From assembly GCA_003342895.1 (NCBI GenBank), contig PTFA01000050.1:4380721-4444720 (forward strand): 64,000 bases of DNA, in the 5' to 3' direction. Shown in pieces: positions 1-11,700 of the stretch. The notes beneath the pieces are model-generated. The model saw only the letters and a list, made by a program, of their open reading frames with translations, was not told the DNA's origin and did not search any database. Source of the stretch: Casuarius casuarius (taxonomy: Eukaryota; Chordata; Aves; Casuariiformes; Casuariidae). The first letter of the stretch is position 1. Every line of letters begins with the position of its first letter. A program made the translations under genes and the position numbers.

Positions 1-804
1 ATTGTGTTCACAAGTGTTACTGCAGCTTGTTCTAAATAAGGTTGTTCCAGTGTTTATGACAATATAACTATTGCAGAATGATGTTACAAACTTGTGAATA
101 TGCAACTAGTCTGTACTAAATAGTATGCTGTGGTGGCTATATTATTTTCAATACCTGAGTTGATTAATTCATAGTTAACTTGTAAGTGCAACTAATGTAA
201 ATACTCTGACTACGGTGCGTGGGAAGACAATATACCTCTTCAGCATCAAGCAGATAGGCCCTGTCTGAGGCTAGTGTTGGTGGAAGATGTCTATGTAATG
301 TGGCATCTCCTGGCAGCATCAGTGAATAAGCATCTTGGCTTCTGTGACCATGGGAGTGGTTTCAGTGTCTATGTCAGAAGACAGACATGCAGGTGAAGTG
401 TTTTACTGTTTACCTATATGGTAAACGGATCTTTTTTGCAGGCTAGCAGGAATGAATGCAATGGACTGTCCTGACAGCTGTGATTCATAGTTTTTCTCCA
501 TCTTGTTATGGGAAACTGTGCGTTTCTTGTATACTAACAAATGTTTACTATTGCAAAATGCTTTGTGCATTTGAAGTAATTAAAGGTTTAATCTCCGCAA
601 TCAAGAAGCAAAGTGTCATCCTGCATCTGACACCTTAATTTGTGTGGATATTGTGCAGATGCAATCACTTTCTAAAGGTAGGGCATCCAGCCACTTCTGA
701 TAAGAGACTTAAAGAAAAAGTTGTTGTGTAGGGCAAGCGCTAAGAATAAGTTAACAACAAAGATGACAACAACCCTAGATCATACAATCTGTTCATTTGC
801 GCAG
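1..804 (+). other. C16orf87: C16orf87 upstream intron (3' part)
   Basis: This is intron sequence leading to the acceptor TTCATTTGCGCAG that ends at 804. No coding similarity was seen. The only open frame of any size (456-638, 60 codons) looks like chance. Confidence 0.8.
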
Positions 805-987
805 AAAACAAGAGCGAGGCCAAAAGGAGACGGACAGAGAGAGTTAAGCGAGAGAAGATAAACTCTGCAGTAAATAAAGACTTAGAAAACCGGAAGAGAT
901 CAAGGTCTAACAGCCATTCAGATCATAGCAGACGAGGAAGAGGAAGACCTAAGAGTGCCTCAGCCAAAAAGCACGAGGAAGAAAGAG
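805..987 (+). CDS. C16orf87: C16orf87 penultimate coding exon
   Basis: The acceptor is TTTGCGCAG and the donor is GAG|GTATGAG. The first two bases complete a Glu codon, then 60 codons follow, and one base is left over. It encodes the basic, Arg/Ser-rich part, including KRRRTERV and [16 protein letters not shown]. Confidence 0.95.
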
Positions 988-3900
988 GTATGAGATTTGG
1001 AGAAAAATGTTCATTGGGTTTTCTTTTTGTAAGAAGATTTATTTTTTCTTTCTTTCTTTTTTCTTTTCTATTTCCTTTTATGTTGTCAATAAACCTTTAT
1101 ACTATTCAAGCAATTTAAGTAACTAGATTAGTTCAGCCACTACCTGATATCTTAATATGAGGGGAGGGACTATCTCATATCTATAGAGACCTCTGGTTTT
1201 CCTGTGCAGACCCAGATGGATATTTGGGTATCATGGATAGTCAACTCGTATCCTTAGAACAAAAAGCTGTAGTAGACATCTCTTTATTAAAACCCAATGG
1301 CCATTTGTGTACTACTGAGTGTAAACTGACTGTCTTCAGGGAGCTGGAGTGTCATCTTGTGGTTTTTTCCATCTTGTAATGAACATTTTGGTTAACTGTG
1401 TAAGCTGTTTTATTTCTCTGAAGTGACACATATAGATCACTCTTGAAGGCAGGATACCAACCTGTATCAGGTCTGTGACTTCTTTCAGAGTATAGGGTTG
1501 TACATTGAGCCTCTCCCCATGAGATCTGTGTACTCTCCCAATTTTGGTTCAGTATGACATATCAGAAGATGGTGTTTCATTGGGGATTGCTGCAAGGGCC
1601 AGTGTAATGGTTTTATGGTGTTTGTAGTGTCTGAAGAGAGCTAATTACAAAGAACTAAATCAATATTTTTAGACACCAGATCAAGTTTCAACCTGTAACT
1701 TGAAAGCCATTGGATTCTAGTGCTTAATGGCGTTTGTTTTGTTTTTGTTTTGTTTGTTTGAGGTACTATCTTGAGCCACTACTGTGACCTGAATTATTAT
1801 CCTGTATTTCTAGAAAATAATACTTCTGGGGAAAGAATGCCTTCTTGCTTATTAAGGTTCCTTGTGACCTACTCGCTCAAGTCACTTTAATGTATCCTGT
1901 GTTGGATCAGTTACTGTTTTGAATCTTAAGAGACTTACTACATACACTAGAGTGATTTTGAAGCCCTTCAAGCATGTGGCTAAGACTTTGATCCCTATTT
2001 ATTAAGAGCCTATTGGCATTGCATTTTCTATCTCTGCTTTTGGAGGTATTAATTTTAGCCCTAAATAATTAATCCCAAACTTGGCACAGACTTAAGAGCT
2101 GGAAGGCAGATGTGGGTGGGGGGGAGAGGTTTCATATAAATAACCATAAGATCTTTTCTTAAAACTACTGAAACCTTAAAGTGTACCTTGTGTTGCTATA
2201 ACTCAGAGGTGCATTCTCCCCTGCTACCTTATTTATTTGTGAAGAAAAATGAGTTCTTATCCATATTGAAAGGTGTAGGTTTTTTTTTTAATTTGTAATG
2301 TTTCAAACACAAATTTTTGTCTCCCTGGAGTAATATAAATTTTTTCTTTCATAAAGTTTATTTACTGTTAGAAATATTGAAAAAAAAAAATCCCAAGTTT
2401 TAATTAGTGTGTCTTTTTCCTCTAGAAAGAGGAGTTAAATTTGACTTCCATATGTTTTCTGTGTGGCAAGTGTTTTACTGTGGTAGGAATACACATATGA
2501 TATCTAATGTCCTCATTGCATATGGATGTATTTAACTTCACAGAATACAGAGCTTTCCTATTTGTTATTGTCTTCATCCACATGCACCTACTGGATCATT
2601 TCTGGGCTTCTTAGTGTCAGTCTAGCTTCGATTTGAAAATTCCTGCAAGCTTTTTGGGTTGCCCTATAAAAGTAAATTTTGTTTCCTTTCCCCTGAAAAA
2701 GAGGAAGGCAACCTCCCAGGCAATCAGAAGAAAAGATACCCTGTTCTAGTGCATGGTTTTTAGTCTTTGAAAAGCAAGAATTTGAAAGCATGAGTGATAT
2801 TTAGAAAACATTGTTTTCCTACCCTAAAATAGGCTGAATGTTTTTGACCTCTTGCATGTGACTATGTGCCAGTGCTCTGAGGTAGAAAACTGGAAGTACA
2901 GGTATAATGTGGTCCGTGGATAAGTGTGTGGTGGTGGTGGTTGGTTCAGCTGGTTTGGTTCGGTGTTTTTTGGGGGGAGTCTTGTTTTTTTTTGTGTGTG
3001 TGTGTGGTGTTTTTCTTTTTTCTTTAATCTTAGATGGCCTTCATTTTCTTGTCCTATCCTACTGGTCCTAGGACTATTGCNTTTTTTTCCTCAATTTTCT
3101 CTGTAGAGCTGGTATGGAACTTCAGTTTCTGCCCATTTGTAATATATTTGCTCCTAACCACTATAGCCCACCTTACTGATTAGGAATAAGTTGGCTTAGG
3201 ATATGTTTCTTTCTTTGACTTATTTCAGGTTATGTCATGCTGCGTGTGTGCAGACAACTTGTGCTGGTTCTTGGGTAGATTTAGAAAAATAATTTGTGTG
3301 TATATACGTGTATATATATGGATGGCTGTCTTGNCTATAAAAATGAATTCAGTGGAGAACCCCTCATTTTGCAAGCAATTGCTGTAAAACAAATTAATTT
3401 TGATTTCTCTTTTTATGTGGTTTATAAGATTGGCTTAACTACTGTGTGTGAAGTAATCAGTGCTGACTTTTAGAAATATTCTTCTTTGGCAAACCTGTTG
3501 CTTGATAGTGCTATGTAAAAACATGCTTAACGACTTTAATACTTCTACTCCAATTAATGCAACTTTTGTGACTCGTATTGCTAGTCCTTGTATCAGTCTG
3601 CATAATACTGAGAATTGGCTCCAGAGTGCAAAGCTTCTGTTTAACACCGGACTTTGAATATATTATTTTCTTGCCTATTTTAGATTTGTAGGGTATTTTG
3701 GATGCTCCTTGCTTGCCACTAGAGTTTGTGTTCCTCTTCTCCCCCCAAGAGGATTTAAAAAGAAGACAGTGCTTGCAGACCTGTTAAATACTTGGTCCCT
3801 GGTTCCTCTCGGGCTTCTGCAATGCATGATCCGTTTGTAGATGAATGGCAGGTGGACAGAGAACACTTGAATTCCAGTAGCACACAAGTGCAGATAATGT

Positions 3901-6900
3901 GTCCATTTGTAGACTATTCAGCAGTGAAAATTTCTTTTCCAAAGACACCTGTGATGTCTGTAGCTTTGTTTCACTGCTTGTGCCATGCTCTCTTTCATAC
4001 ATAGCGTAGCCTGTTCCCAGTTATTTTTCTGCCTTTGAGTAGTTCTTTTCTGTCTTTCATGACTGATTCACGTTAAAGTGAAAAGCTGCAAGATTCAATA
4101 ACAGTTAAGAAGAATGGGGGAAGAAAAAGGGCTTTTCAAAACAAACTTTTTACTGCAGATTTAGTAAAGAGAGATGTCTGGAAGGAGGAAAGAGGAAGCT
4201 GATGTAGATCAAGAGGGTATGGCAGAGTGCTGGGACCCAAAAAGAGTGCTCCCTATATTGTGTTTCATAGTGATGTGATGACCCTGGAAAACAGGGACTT
4301 CTCCCTGCAGGTTTGGCTGGTCAGAAATTGTCACTTAATCCTTTTTTTAATCATAAATTCTACAGCATATTTTGAGGAAAATAGAAACACTTTGTTGTAA
4401 CCTTGTTGTTGTGGTGTGCTTTCATTTTTCTGTGTGGGACTATGATATGTAGCTAGACAGCTTCCCAGGTTGCCTTGTTATCTAGGTAGCAACCTTGCCT
4501 GTATTACCAAAAAAAGAAAAAACCCTAACCGTGTGCTGCAGGAAGTGGTATTGGTTGTTTTACTCTTCGAAGAGGTTGCCCTTGTGTGAGACCCAATAAT
4601 GAGAGTGGCCTGGAGTTTTAATAAAGCATACCTGCTACTTCACAAGAAGTGAATCTTTATAAAGTCTTACAAGTTTTAGTATCCTGATCAAACTTAAGCT
4701 GAAGTTATCGCATTCCTTGACCGAACTCTTTCCTTCCCAACAACTTGTTACTGTATTAACCATGCATTTGCTAATGCTTTGTGCACATTTTAAGTAGTTT
4801 ACTATGCTGGATAGCAAATCCAAACGCTTTGAATCCATCCAAAATTGATGAGCGGAGGGGAGTCCATGTTGGATTTACATATAGATAACAAGGCTAAGGC
4901 CTCTGGGCCAAATGCGTTACAGGAGATCTGGGGAACTGTGGAACATGTTCCAGAAAGACTGAATATCTCCTACCTAAATAGCCTCTTGTTTATGTAGCAA
5001 AAGACTTTGTATTTTTAATATCTTACAAAAGTGGTACTGTGCCTTGTAAGGAAGTCTTTTGCTAATAATAGAGAAGTGAGTCAAAACTACTTTCAGACAG
5101 GACTGTGAAGCGGAAGGTTTTAGTAGCCTCTGTAGAAACCATGATATCCTATGAATAGCATATGATAAAATGTCAACAATATGCATGCTCTTCACTAGTT
5201 ATTGCTGAGGGTTGGAATTGTCTTAAGAATGCATAAAGCNTGCAAACCCGTGTTAATCCCGGATACTGTTTGATATCAAGATTTATATAATAGTTTCAAT
5301 TGATTCTTCAAAGCTGATCTGTCTCAGAACTGGCCATTAATTTGGGAGGAGAAAAGGGAAACTTGGGAAAGTTTCTTTGGCTAACAAGTCTGTGATCTGT
5401 TAACAAACTGGAGGGGGAGGGAAATAAATGTGTAATTTGACCTTTAGGGAGAATGCCCTTAGTGAAATTCTAATATCACAAAAAAAATCCCTTACTGAGC
5501 CAAAAATTGTTGAAAAGAAGCTTAGCATTGCTTTTCTGAAGGTGCTGACATACTCAGGTGGCAGCTGGGTTTGTTTGAATCGAAGTTTGAAAAAAGAACA
5601 TTTCAGATATGAAAACTGCAAAGGCTTATGCAGAATAACCAGTGTGCACAGTGTCTGTACTCAAAACCACTCCCTGGGCTGTTAATTTGCAAATGGTGTT
5701 GGGGGGGGAGGAGGAGGGGCAGAGCAACCTGTGAATGGACATACAGAAATTGATTTGTCTTAAACTACAAGGCAGGACTTGTGGTGAAACTCAGCTTCTT
5801 AGCTTTCATTCAAACTCAGTGTACTAGAGAATATTGTCTTGCTTAGCCAGAGAACCAGCAGAAGTCGCTTACATTCCAAATATTAAAAATGGATTACTCT
5901 GGTAAGGCAAGTTTATTGTTGCTTTGTATATAAAAGCTGATGCATCTGGTCTGTGTTCCCTGCTCACTAAGTGATTTTCCTTGCAGCGAAGATAAGAATT
6001 CCTTGACAACTCCAATCACTTACAAACTTAAACAGAGGGTTCTGTTTCTGGGTCAAGAGAAGTAAACTCTAGATCAGTTTTAAACCAAAAAGCAGTGGTA
6101 AAGGATTTTTCAGTTTCTCTTTGCCTAGCTGTTTAACATAAGCACTGACTGTGCGGGGCTTCAACAAAGGTCGTTCGAATGGTGTTTTTAGCTGTAGAGC
6201 AGATAGGCAGTGAGATGTGAAGCCTAACCTAAAAATGTTATCAATGTGGGCCTGTTGGGGGAATAGCCATGTGATGAGGTGGAGAAGGGAGGTGCTGAGG
6301 GTTTTTTTTGTTTGTTTTGTTTGTTTGTTTTCTTCTCCCATGTGGTGTTTTTATGTAATGAACTATTCTTGGTCTTCCCATTTCTGTAAAGGCTTGGTCC
6401 ATCCTTGCAGATAGCTTTGCAGGATGTCTCAGAGGAACTTCCTGTCCTTTGTCACTGCTTTCCTCTGAATCTCTAGATACTATGCTGCGGGTTTTACTGG
6501 GTCAGAGATGAATGATTTGTAGCTTGCTGGTTAAACCACAATTACTTACCAATGCCGATTGTTGTTCACCTACCTATCATTGATTTAAATGTCCTGGTGG
6601 AGCAGTTGGCCAGTGTGTGCTGAGTCAGAAAGTGAGTGCGTATGTATGTATATTAATGAGATGGAGTGGTCTGTCAAGTGAGCATCATGTTGAGATTGTA
6701 TTATTATTCCAGGGCAGTATGTTGGTATACTTGGCAGTATACTTGGATTTAGGGATGGAGCTCTATAGCCAGCTAGGCACCAGCCTTAAAGCTGTGTATA
6801 TATTCCTCTTGCTGTCTCAGTGCCTACAAGCCTAGTCTTCAGCTAACAGCCACAATTAAGCTGATGAAGAAACTGTGTGTGTATTTTTTTTTCCCCTCCC

Positions 6901-7754
6901 CATAATAAATTGTGTCAGCTACTAGTGGCTAGCTAAACTGATTTATACAGACATGATCTAAAGTAAATCGTATTTTTGGAAGTACTATTCTATGGGTTTT
7001 GTTATGTACTACAGCACAGCTTGTGTACTTGAGCACTGCAGTATGGGAACTTCTCAATGGCTTGCTCTTTACATGCCTGTAGCCTTGAAATAAGCCAACA
7101 TCACCAGAGAGAAGTTGGGGGCTTTCCCTTGCTCACTGAAGTGTTGCCATTATTCTATATCTGGACAAGACTGAAAGTCTGCAGTATAGAAAATGCAAAA
7201 AGTATTCATGATGATGAATTGGGATGCTGACTTCTGCCTGTGTATCTGCTATGTGGCTGTGGACACTGTATTTAACCTCTTGAGTTTTTGTTACCTAGAT
7301 ATAGGAGTACAACTGTCCAAGTTCATGGAGGTATTGTGAAAAACCTGGGGGAACACGGAATACTGTTTTGTGTTAGGAATCAATATAATGTTAGTGACTC
7401 ATTAATTCTTTGTCATTAAAAAAGTAGAAATTCAGTCATGATTTCAAATGACTAATTCAGTGACTCTTCTAGCACATTTGTGTGCGCCTCCTTCCCTCCT
7501 TCCCCCCTACATAAGGGTTGGCTGTCTAACTTCTCTTTTCAATTCCATACTATAATAAATTAACTACTATGTAACTTGCATTTACTATGGATAATGGAAA
7601 CACCTTTTAATAGTGACTTTTTTCTTCTTCTACAGAGAAACAAGAAAAAGAAGTTGACATGTATGCTAACCTTTCAGACGAAAAGGCCTTCGTGTTTTCA
7701 GTGGCCTTGGCGGAAATAAACAGAAAAATTATCAATCAAAGACTTATTCTGTAA
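805..7754 (+). CDS. C16orf87: C16orf87 homologue (UPF0547), last two coding exons; partial gene
   Basis: Join 805-987 and 7636-7754; the 5' exons are outside the window. About 100 residues of a protein that is about 154 residues in human are visible. They run from a basic segment ([20 protein letters not shown]) through an arginine/serine-rich stretch with a GRGRPKS AT-hook-like motif to a C terminus ending [12 protein letters not shown]. Similarity to the human protein is close to residue-for-residue. The exon phases agree: the first exon ends in one base of a Glu codon and the second supplies the other two. The N-terminal cysteine-rich zinc-ribbon-like part of the family is not in the window. 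The function is poorly known. The basic and AT-hook-like segments suggest a nuclear protein, and proteomic work on the human protein has linked it to HDAC/MIER complexes (recalled knowledge, not visible here). The 6.6 kb intron between the exons contains only simple repeats and one weak MIR-like relic. Confidence 0.95.
6301..6330. repeat. (TTTG)n simple repeat
   Basis: T-rich repeat of GTTTG/GTTTTG units inside the last C16orf87 intron. Confidence 0.8.
7225..7365 (+). repeat. Possible MIR-like SINE relic
   Basis: The block contains a 'tctgctatgtggctgtggac' type segment followed by 'ttaacctcttgagtttttgttacct', in the order expected of the MIR core (Cys/Trp-like half, then the CTCAGTTTCC half). 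It is heavily diverged. It was judged by eye, so treat it as tentative. Confidence 0.35.
7636..7754 (+). CDS. C16orf87: C16orf87 last coding exon and stop
   Basis: The acceptor is TTCTTCTACAG. Two bases complete the Glu codon, 38 further residues follow (including [20 protein letters not shown]), and a TAA stop lies at 7752-7754. This segment is nearly identical to the human C terminus. Confidence 0.96.
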
Positions 7755-8073
7755 CTTGTAAGCACAATCTGTTGCATTTATATGCAGAATGGCTAGCGTA
7801 TTTCCAAGGTGTCATGAACTCTCAGGAAGTATGTTGTCTGCACCGATAAGGACCGTAGTATTTCCTGTTAAAAATCTGCTGCTCTTCTTGGAATTNGGAT
7901 TCTGTCTCTACAAGTCAGAAAGTGTTCTCAAGATTGTGTCTAAAAATCAGAAAGCAGATATGTTTTACACCTTGAAGATGAATGCTAGACGAATGCACAG
8001 AGAGACTGCACCCATTCCAGAGCACTTCTTTTAGATTTGCTGCCAGAAATGCAATATTTTAAATACTTTCAGA

Positions 8074-8165
8074 AATAAATGATTTTTCCTTTTAAAATAT
8101 ATATTTCAGATTTTTCAGCTATATTACAGTTTACATATGTACAGTTCACCTAACTTTTTAATAAA
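8074..8165 (+). terminator. C16orf87: C16orf87 candidate poly(A) signals
   Basis: AATAAA hexamers lie at 8074-8079 and 8160-8165, which is 320-410 bases after the stop codon, in AT-rich sequence. The actual cleavage site cannot be told from sequence, and a longer 3' UTR is possible. Confidence 0.5.
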
Positions 8166-8199
8166 TTGATATTCCAATATTTTATTGAACTGGGAATTA

Positions 8200-11100
8200 A
8201 GTACATTTATCATATTTAATGTGTGTTGTGTTTAACCCTCTTAGAAATCTGGTATTCATCCTAGGGATGAGCATAGAGGGCTATTTTTAATAGATGTGAT
8301 GTAACAGTGATTGGAAGAAAATTAAAGCAGTTCCACTTTTGGACATTATTCTGCCTGATAACTTTAAGAATTCTCTCTGGATAAGGGGTTCCCTTGTACA
8401 TAGAGGGTTGGGGGAGGCAAGTTGTTTTTGCTTTTAAATCATATATACTTTGGGGGGATCAGACTCCTGAAGTTTGAGAGCCAAATAGTTGTTTTGTAGC
8501 TACTCATTGCTGGGTGTCTGTTTTGTCCAACTGGTAAGCCCTTCTCCCCCATTCCTCTGTGGTCGATCCCTTACTGGAGAAGGAGAAAAAGTAGCTATTT
8601 GTGATATAGATGTACAGCTAGCATATCCTCACTTGATATTCCCAAATGATCAGGGTACAATAGNAGTAGTTTCTCCTCACATTCAGTTTTTTGTAGTCAG
8701 TCTTTTAAATGTCTAATTCTTAGGAGTAACGCCTTTGTTGGAATGTTGTAAATGCTGGTCTTGTTCTTGCAAAAGTCTACCTGAGTGTGAAAAATGAGCA
8801 GCTTTGGTAGAAATGGATCTGGGGAAAGCATTCAACAAAGTAATCTTTGTTAAAGTGATATAGTGCAACTTGAGCCAAAACTCTTACACATTAGTCTTGC
8901 TTTAAAAAGCAAGAACAACAAGAAAAAACTCCAAACCTCAAATCCTGTAAAATCCTGAGGGGAAAAAGTGTGGGAGACAATTGCATTCATACAATCTGAC
9001 ATTAGTTTCTTCTATCTCCTTTCGCTCACTCTTTTCTAAGAAGTGGAATGCAACTAAATATCTTAGTTTTTCTTCAGTATTACTCAAATGCTTTTTCAGC
9101 ATGAACTTACATTAATATAAGAATTACCTAATAGGGTTCTGCTACAGAACTGATCTCTAGATGGGAGCAGAGGTTTTTGTTAATAAAGTCAGATTATTAA
9201 ACACTGACCATTTATTACTTACAGTTTAAAGGAAGGAGTTATGTTTTCAGTTAAGCCACAAGGGACAGATTAGATGCAAATGTTGCAAGCAAAATAGAAA
9301 ACAAAGTGATTTTAAATTTTTAATTCCTGAGGAGTATTTGGGGTCCTCTGTAACACTGGATGAGAGGGATGAGCGTGGAAATACACTTAAACTGCTAATC
9401 TATATTTGTCTTTATTCCAGTAAATGAGGAATTGCAAACACAAGACCTATTTGCTTACATCATGTAAACTTCTGCTTTCCAGACCTGTAGCCTGTACTGT
9501 AGCCAGATTCCAGTAGTAAGGACAGATGAGTAACTCGTAATGATAGAGAGTATGCATCATAACGACTGTTTGCATGGTAAGTTATTAAAGTTAGAACAAC
9601 AAAAGGGATGGTTCTAGCTCTCATTTTGAAAACTTAAGGCATGATCAGGTTTGTGTTGATCTCATTTCCTGAATGAGATCTATTCTGTAAAAGAGATAAA
9701 AGGGAAATACTAATCCTGTCTATTGCGGTTGAGTTCTATTTCTGTGTTACTTCCCCTTGTCTTCCCTGGGTCTCTGCTGTCAGCTCTTTCCCAGTTCTAG
9801 TCATGCTGTTTTTCTTCCCCTGCTCGCTTCAAGCTTCTCCAAGAAAACTGATGGAGACAAGTGATCTTGAAAGTACCTCAGGGAGAAGGTGGTTCTTTTC
9901 CAGTGCACCAGGCTGAATCTTGCAAAGCAAGAGCCTGGCTTTTCCTCCCCACTGATCAGAAACAAACTGTTCTTTCCTATATATACAGGACACTGGCATT
10001 CTCCAAAAGCTCTGTGCCTATAGCATCTTAAGACATAGACTTTTTGGGACATGCTTAGTGGCTGAACTTGAATGTGTCTTGCATTGTATAAAATATGCAT
10101 CCACAAGATGGTGTCTCATGAGCTCACTCTTTGTATGTTAGAGATCAACAGATAAAACAAACTGGTAAATCATGTCAGACTGTAGTTGTAAAATGTATTA
10201 GATCTCAGTCTACAAAACTAAAACAAAGCCAGTGACAGCTAAATTATGATAAAGTAAAATTCTATGTGTTATAGAGTATAGCTGTGCCTGTCTTTAAAAT
10301 AACTCTGACTTACCTGGAAATTGCATATTTTTCCAAGACACGAGAATAAATGTGTAATACTTTAGGAAATTGTTTATGTAATCTTTTGTGTTCCCCTCTA
10401 GTTCTAGTGTAAGATTTTAGGGCCTACCTGCCTTTGAATGTTTGTGTGGTTCAGTTTGATAACTTAATCTGTTTCATTGCATTTTATAGCATAAGGCTTC
10501 GAACAGAAAATTCGGCTTCAAACAGAAAAAGTGAATTAGGCTGGAATTTTTCCATTAATTTGAAAGAGTAAGTACATTAGAATTACAAAAATACCATGGT
10601 AAGAACTCTACATGTTGACCTATCTGTCTAGACAAAATTGATGCTGTGAACTGAATAGTTCAGGATTGTACTGGAGAAACCGCCTGTTTAGAAACCACAG
10701 TTTAGCAAGCTCTTTCTGCCACTGCTGTTCGCTTTTTCTGGAGAACTGTGCTTCCTATGTTTATTTTGCTGTCTAATAGCAGGTTAGAACACCAGGGAGG
10801 TTCACAGTTCAAATGCTGGCTTGAGGTTTTGCTGCATTTACTCCATTCTACTACTAGATGGCAGCCTTATTCTAAGGAAAGTTGATATATATTCAGGTAT
10901 TTTTACTATTGAGACTAGGAAGAGCACAGTAGTTTTATCTTTTGGTGTACTTTCACTGCAGTTTTTCTTCAGAATGTCACTTGCTTGTCTTTAACTTTGG
11001 AGCTTAAAAACCTGCTAATGGGTGCTGCTGGCTTTCTGCACTGAAAATAGCTGGCTTCACCAGTTGTTCTGGGACCCTATCGCTTGAACTCTGGAAACTG

Positions 11101-11467
11101 GCAACNGTGAGTAATTTGCCAAGACCAAAGAACTAACTTTCAGGTGGCAGTGTAATCAAAAGTGGTTTAAGAAGACTTTTCTGCACCACCCCCAAAAGTC
11201 ATATGTATGTAAGAATTTTCTTAGTCAAGTGTTACAAACATCTTGCTAATTTTCCTTCTAATACTGTTACAACTGATTAAAGAAGTTGAAAATGGGGAAG
11301 GGGAATACCTTGCAGGTTAGCATCACCCTGTGGCTAGTGGCAGGATTTACAATGAGGGAGACTAGAGTTCTGAGAGATTTCCTTCAAAGGAGGCCCAGGT
11401 CCCAACTAAGGCTTTTGGGGTGGTTTTATTTAGGATTTTTTTTTTTTTAATGTGAAATTGTGATTCA
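8200..11467. other. Intergenic; nothing recognised
   Basis: AT-leaning sequence downstream of C16orf87. Open frames are at most about 100 codons (for example 9801-10106 on the minus strand). They lack similarity to known proteins and have no convincing splice context. Confidence 0.6.
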
Positions 11468-11690
11468 TGTAGACAGCTAGCAGCCCTATGTCCTTTCCTC
11501 TTATCTTGGAATGTTCTGTCAAGGATGCTTAGTTTCTTATGGCATAACAGGACATAGTGCTTGCTTTTTTTTTTTTTTGTAGACAGCTAGCAGCCCTATG
11601 TCCTTTCCTCTTATCTTGGAATGTTCTGTCAAGGATGCTTAGTTTCTTATGGCATAACAGGACATAGTGCTTGCTTTTTTTTTTTTTTTT
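11468..11690. repeat. Perfect 110-bp tandem duplication beside a gap
   Basis: Copy 1 (11468-11577) and copy 2 (from 11578) are identical over about 98 bases, beginning TGTAGACAGCTAGCAG, and each ends in a poly(T) run. The second poly(T) runs directly into ten Ns. A perfect duplication that ends at a gap in otherwise unique sequence usually reflects an unmerged overlap between contig ends. Confidence 0.9.
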
Positions 11691-11700
11691 NNNNNNNNNN
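11691..11700. other. Assembly gap (10 N)
   Basis: A run of ten Ns, the only multi-base gap in the window. Its true size is unknown. Confidence 0.98.

Larger units (their letters stand above)
988..7635 (+). other. C16orf87: C16orf87 last intron
   Basis: This 6.6 kb intron is bounded by GTATGAG and a TTTCTTCTTCTACAG acceptor. It holds a GTTT-type simple repeat near 1732-1760, another at 6301-6330, a G-rich and T-rich patch at 2924-3020 and a weak MIR-like stretch near 7225-7365. The open frames in it are short and unlike known proteins. Confidence 0.85.

Noticed and set aside
9801..10106. 101-codon minus-strand open frame in the intergenic interval
   Set aside because: No recognisable domain, no splice context and no sign of conservation; its length is within chance expectation for 25 kb.
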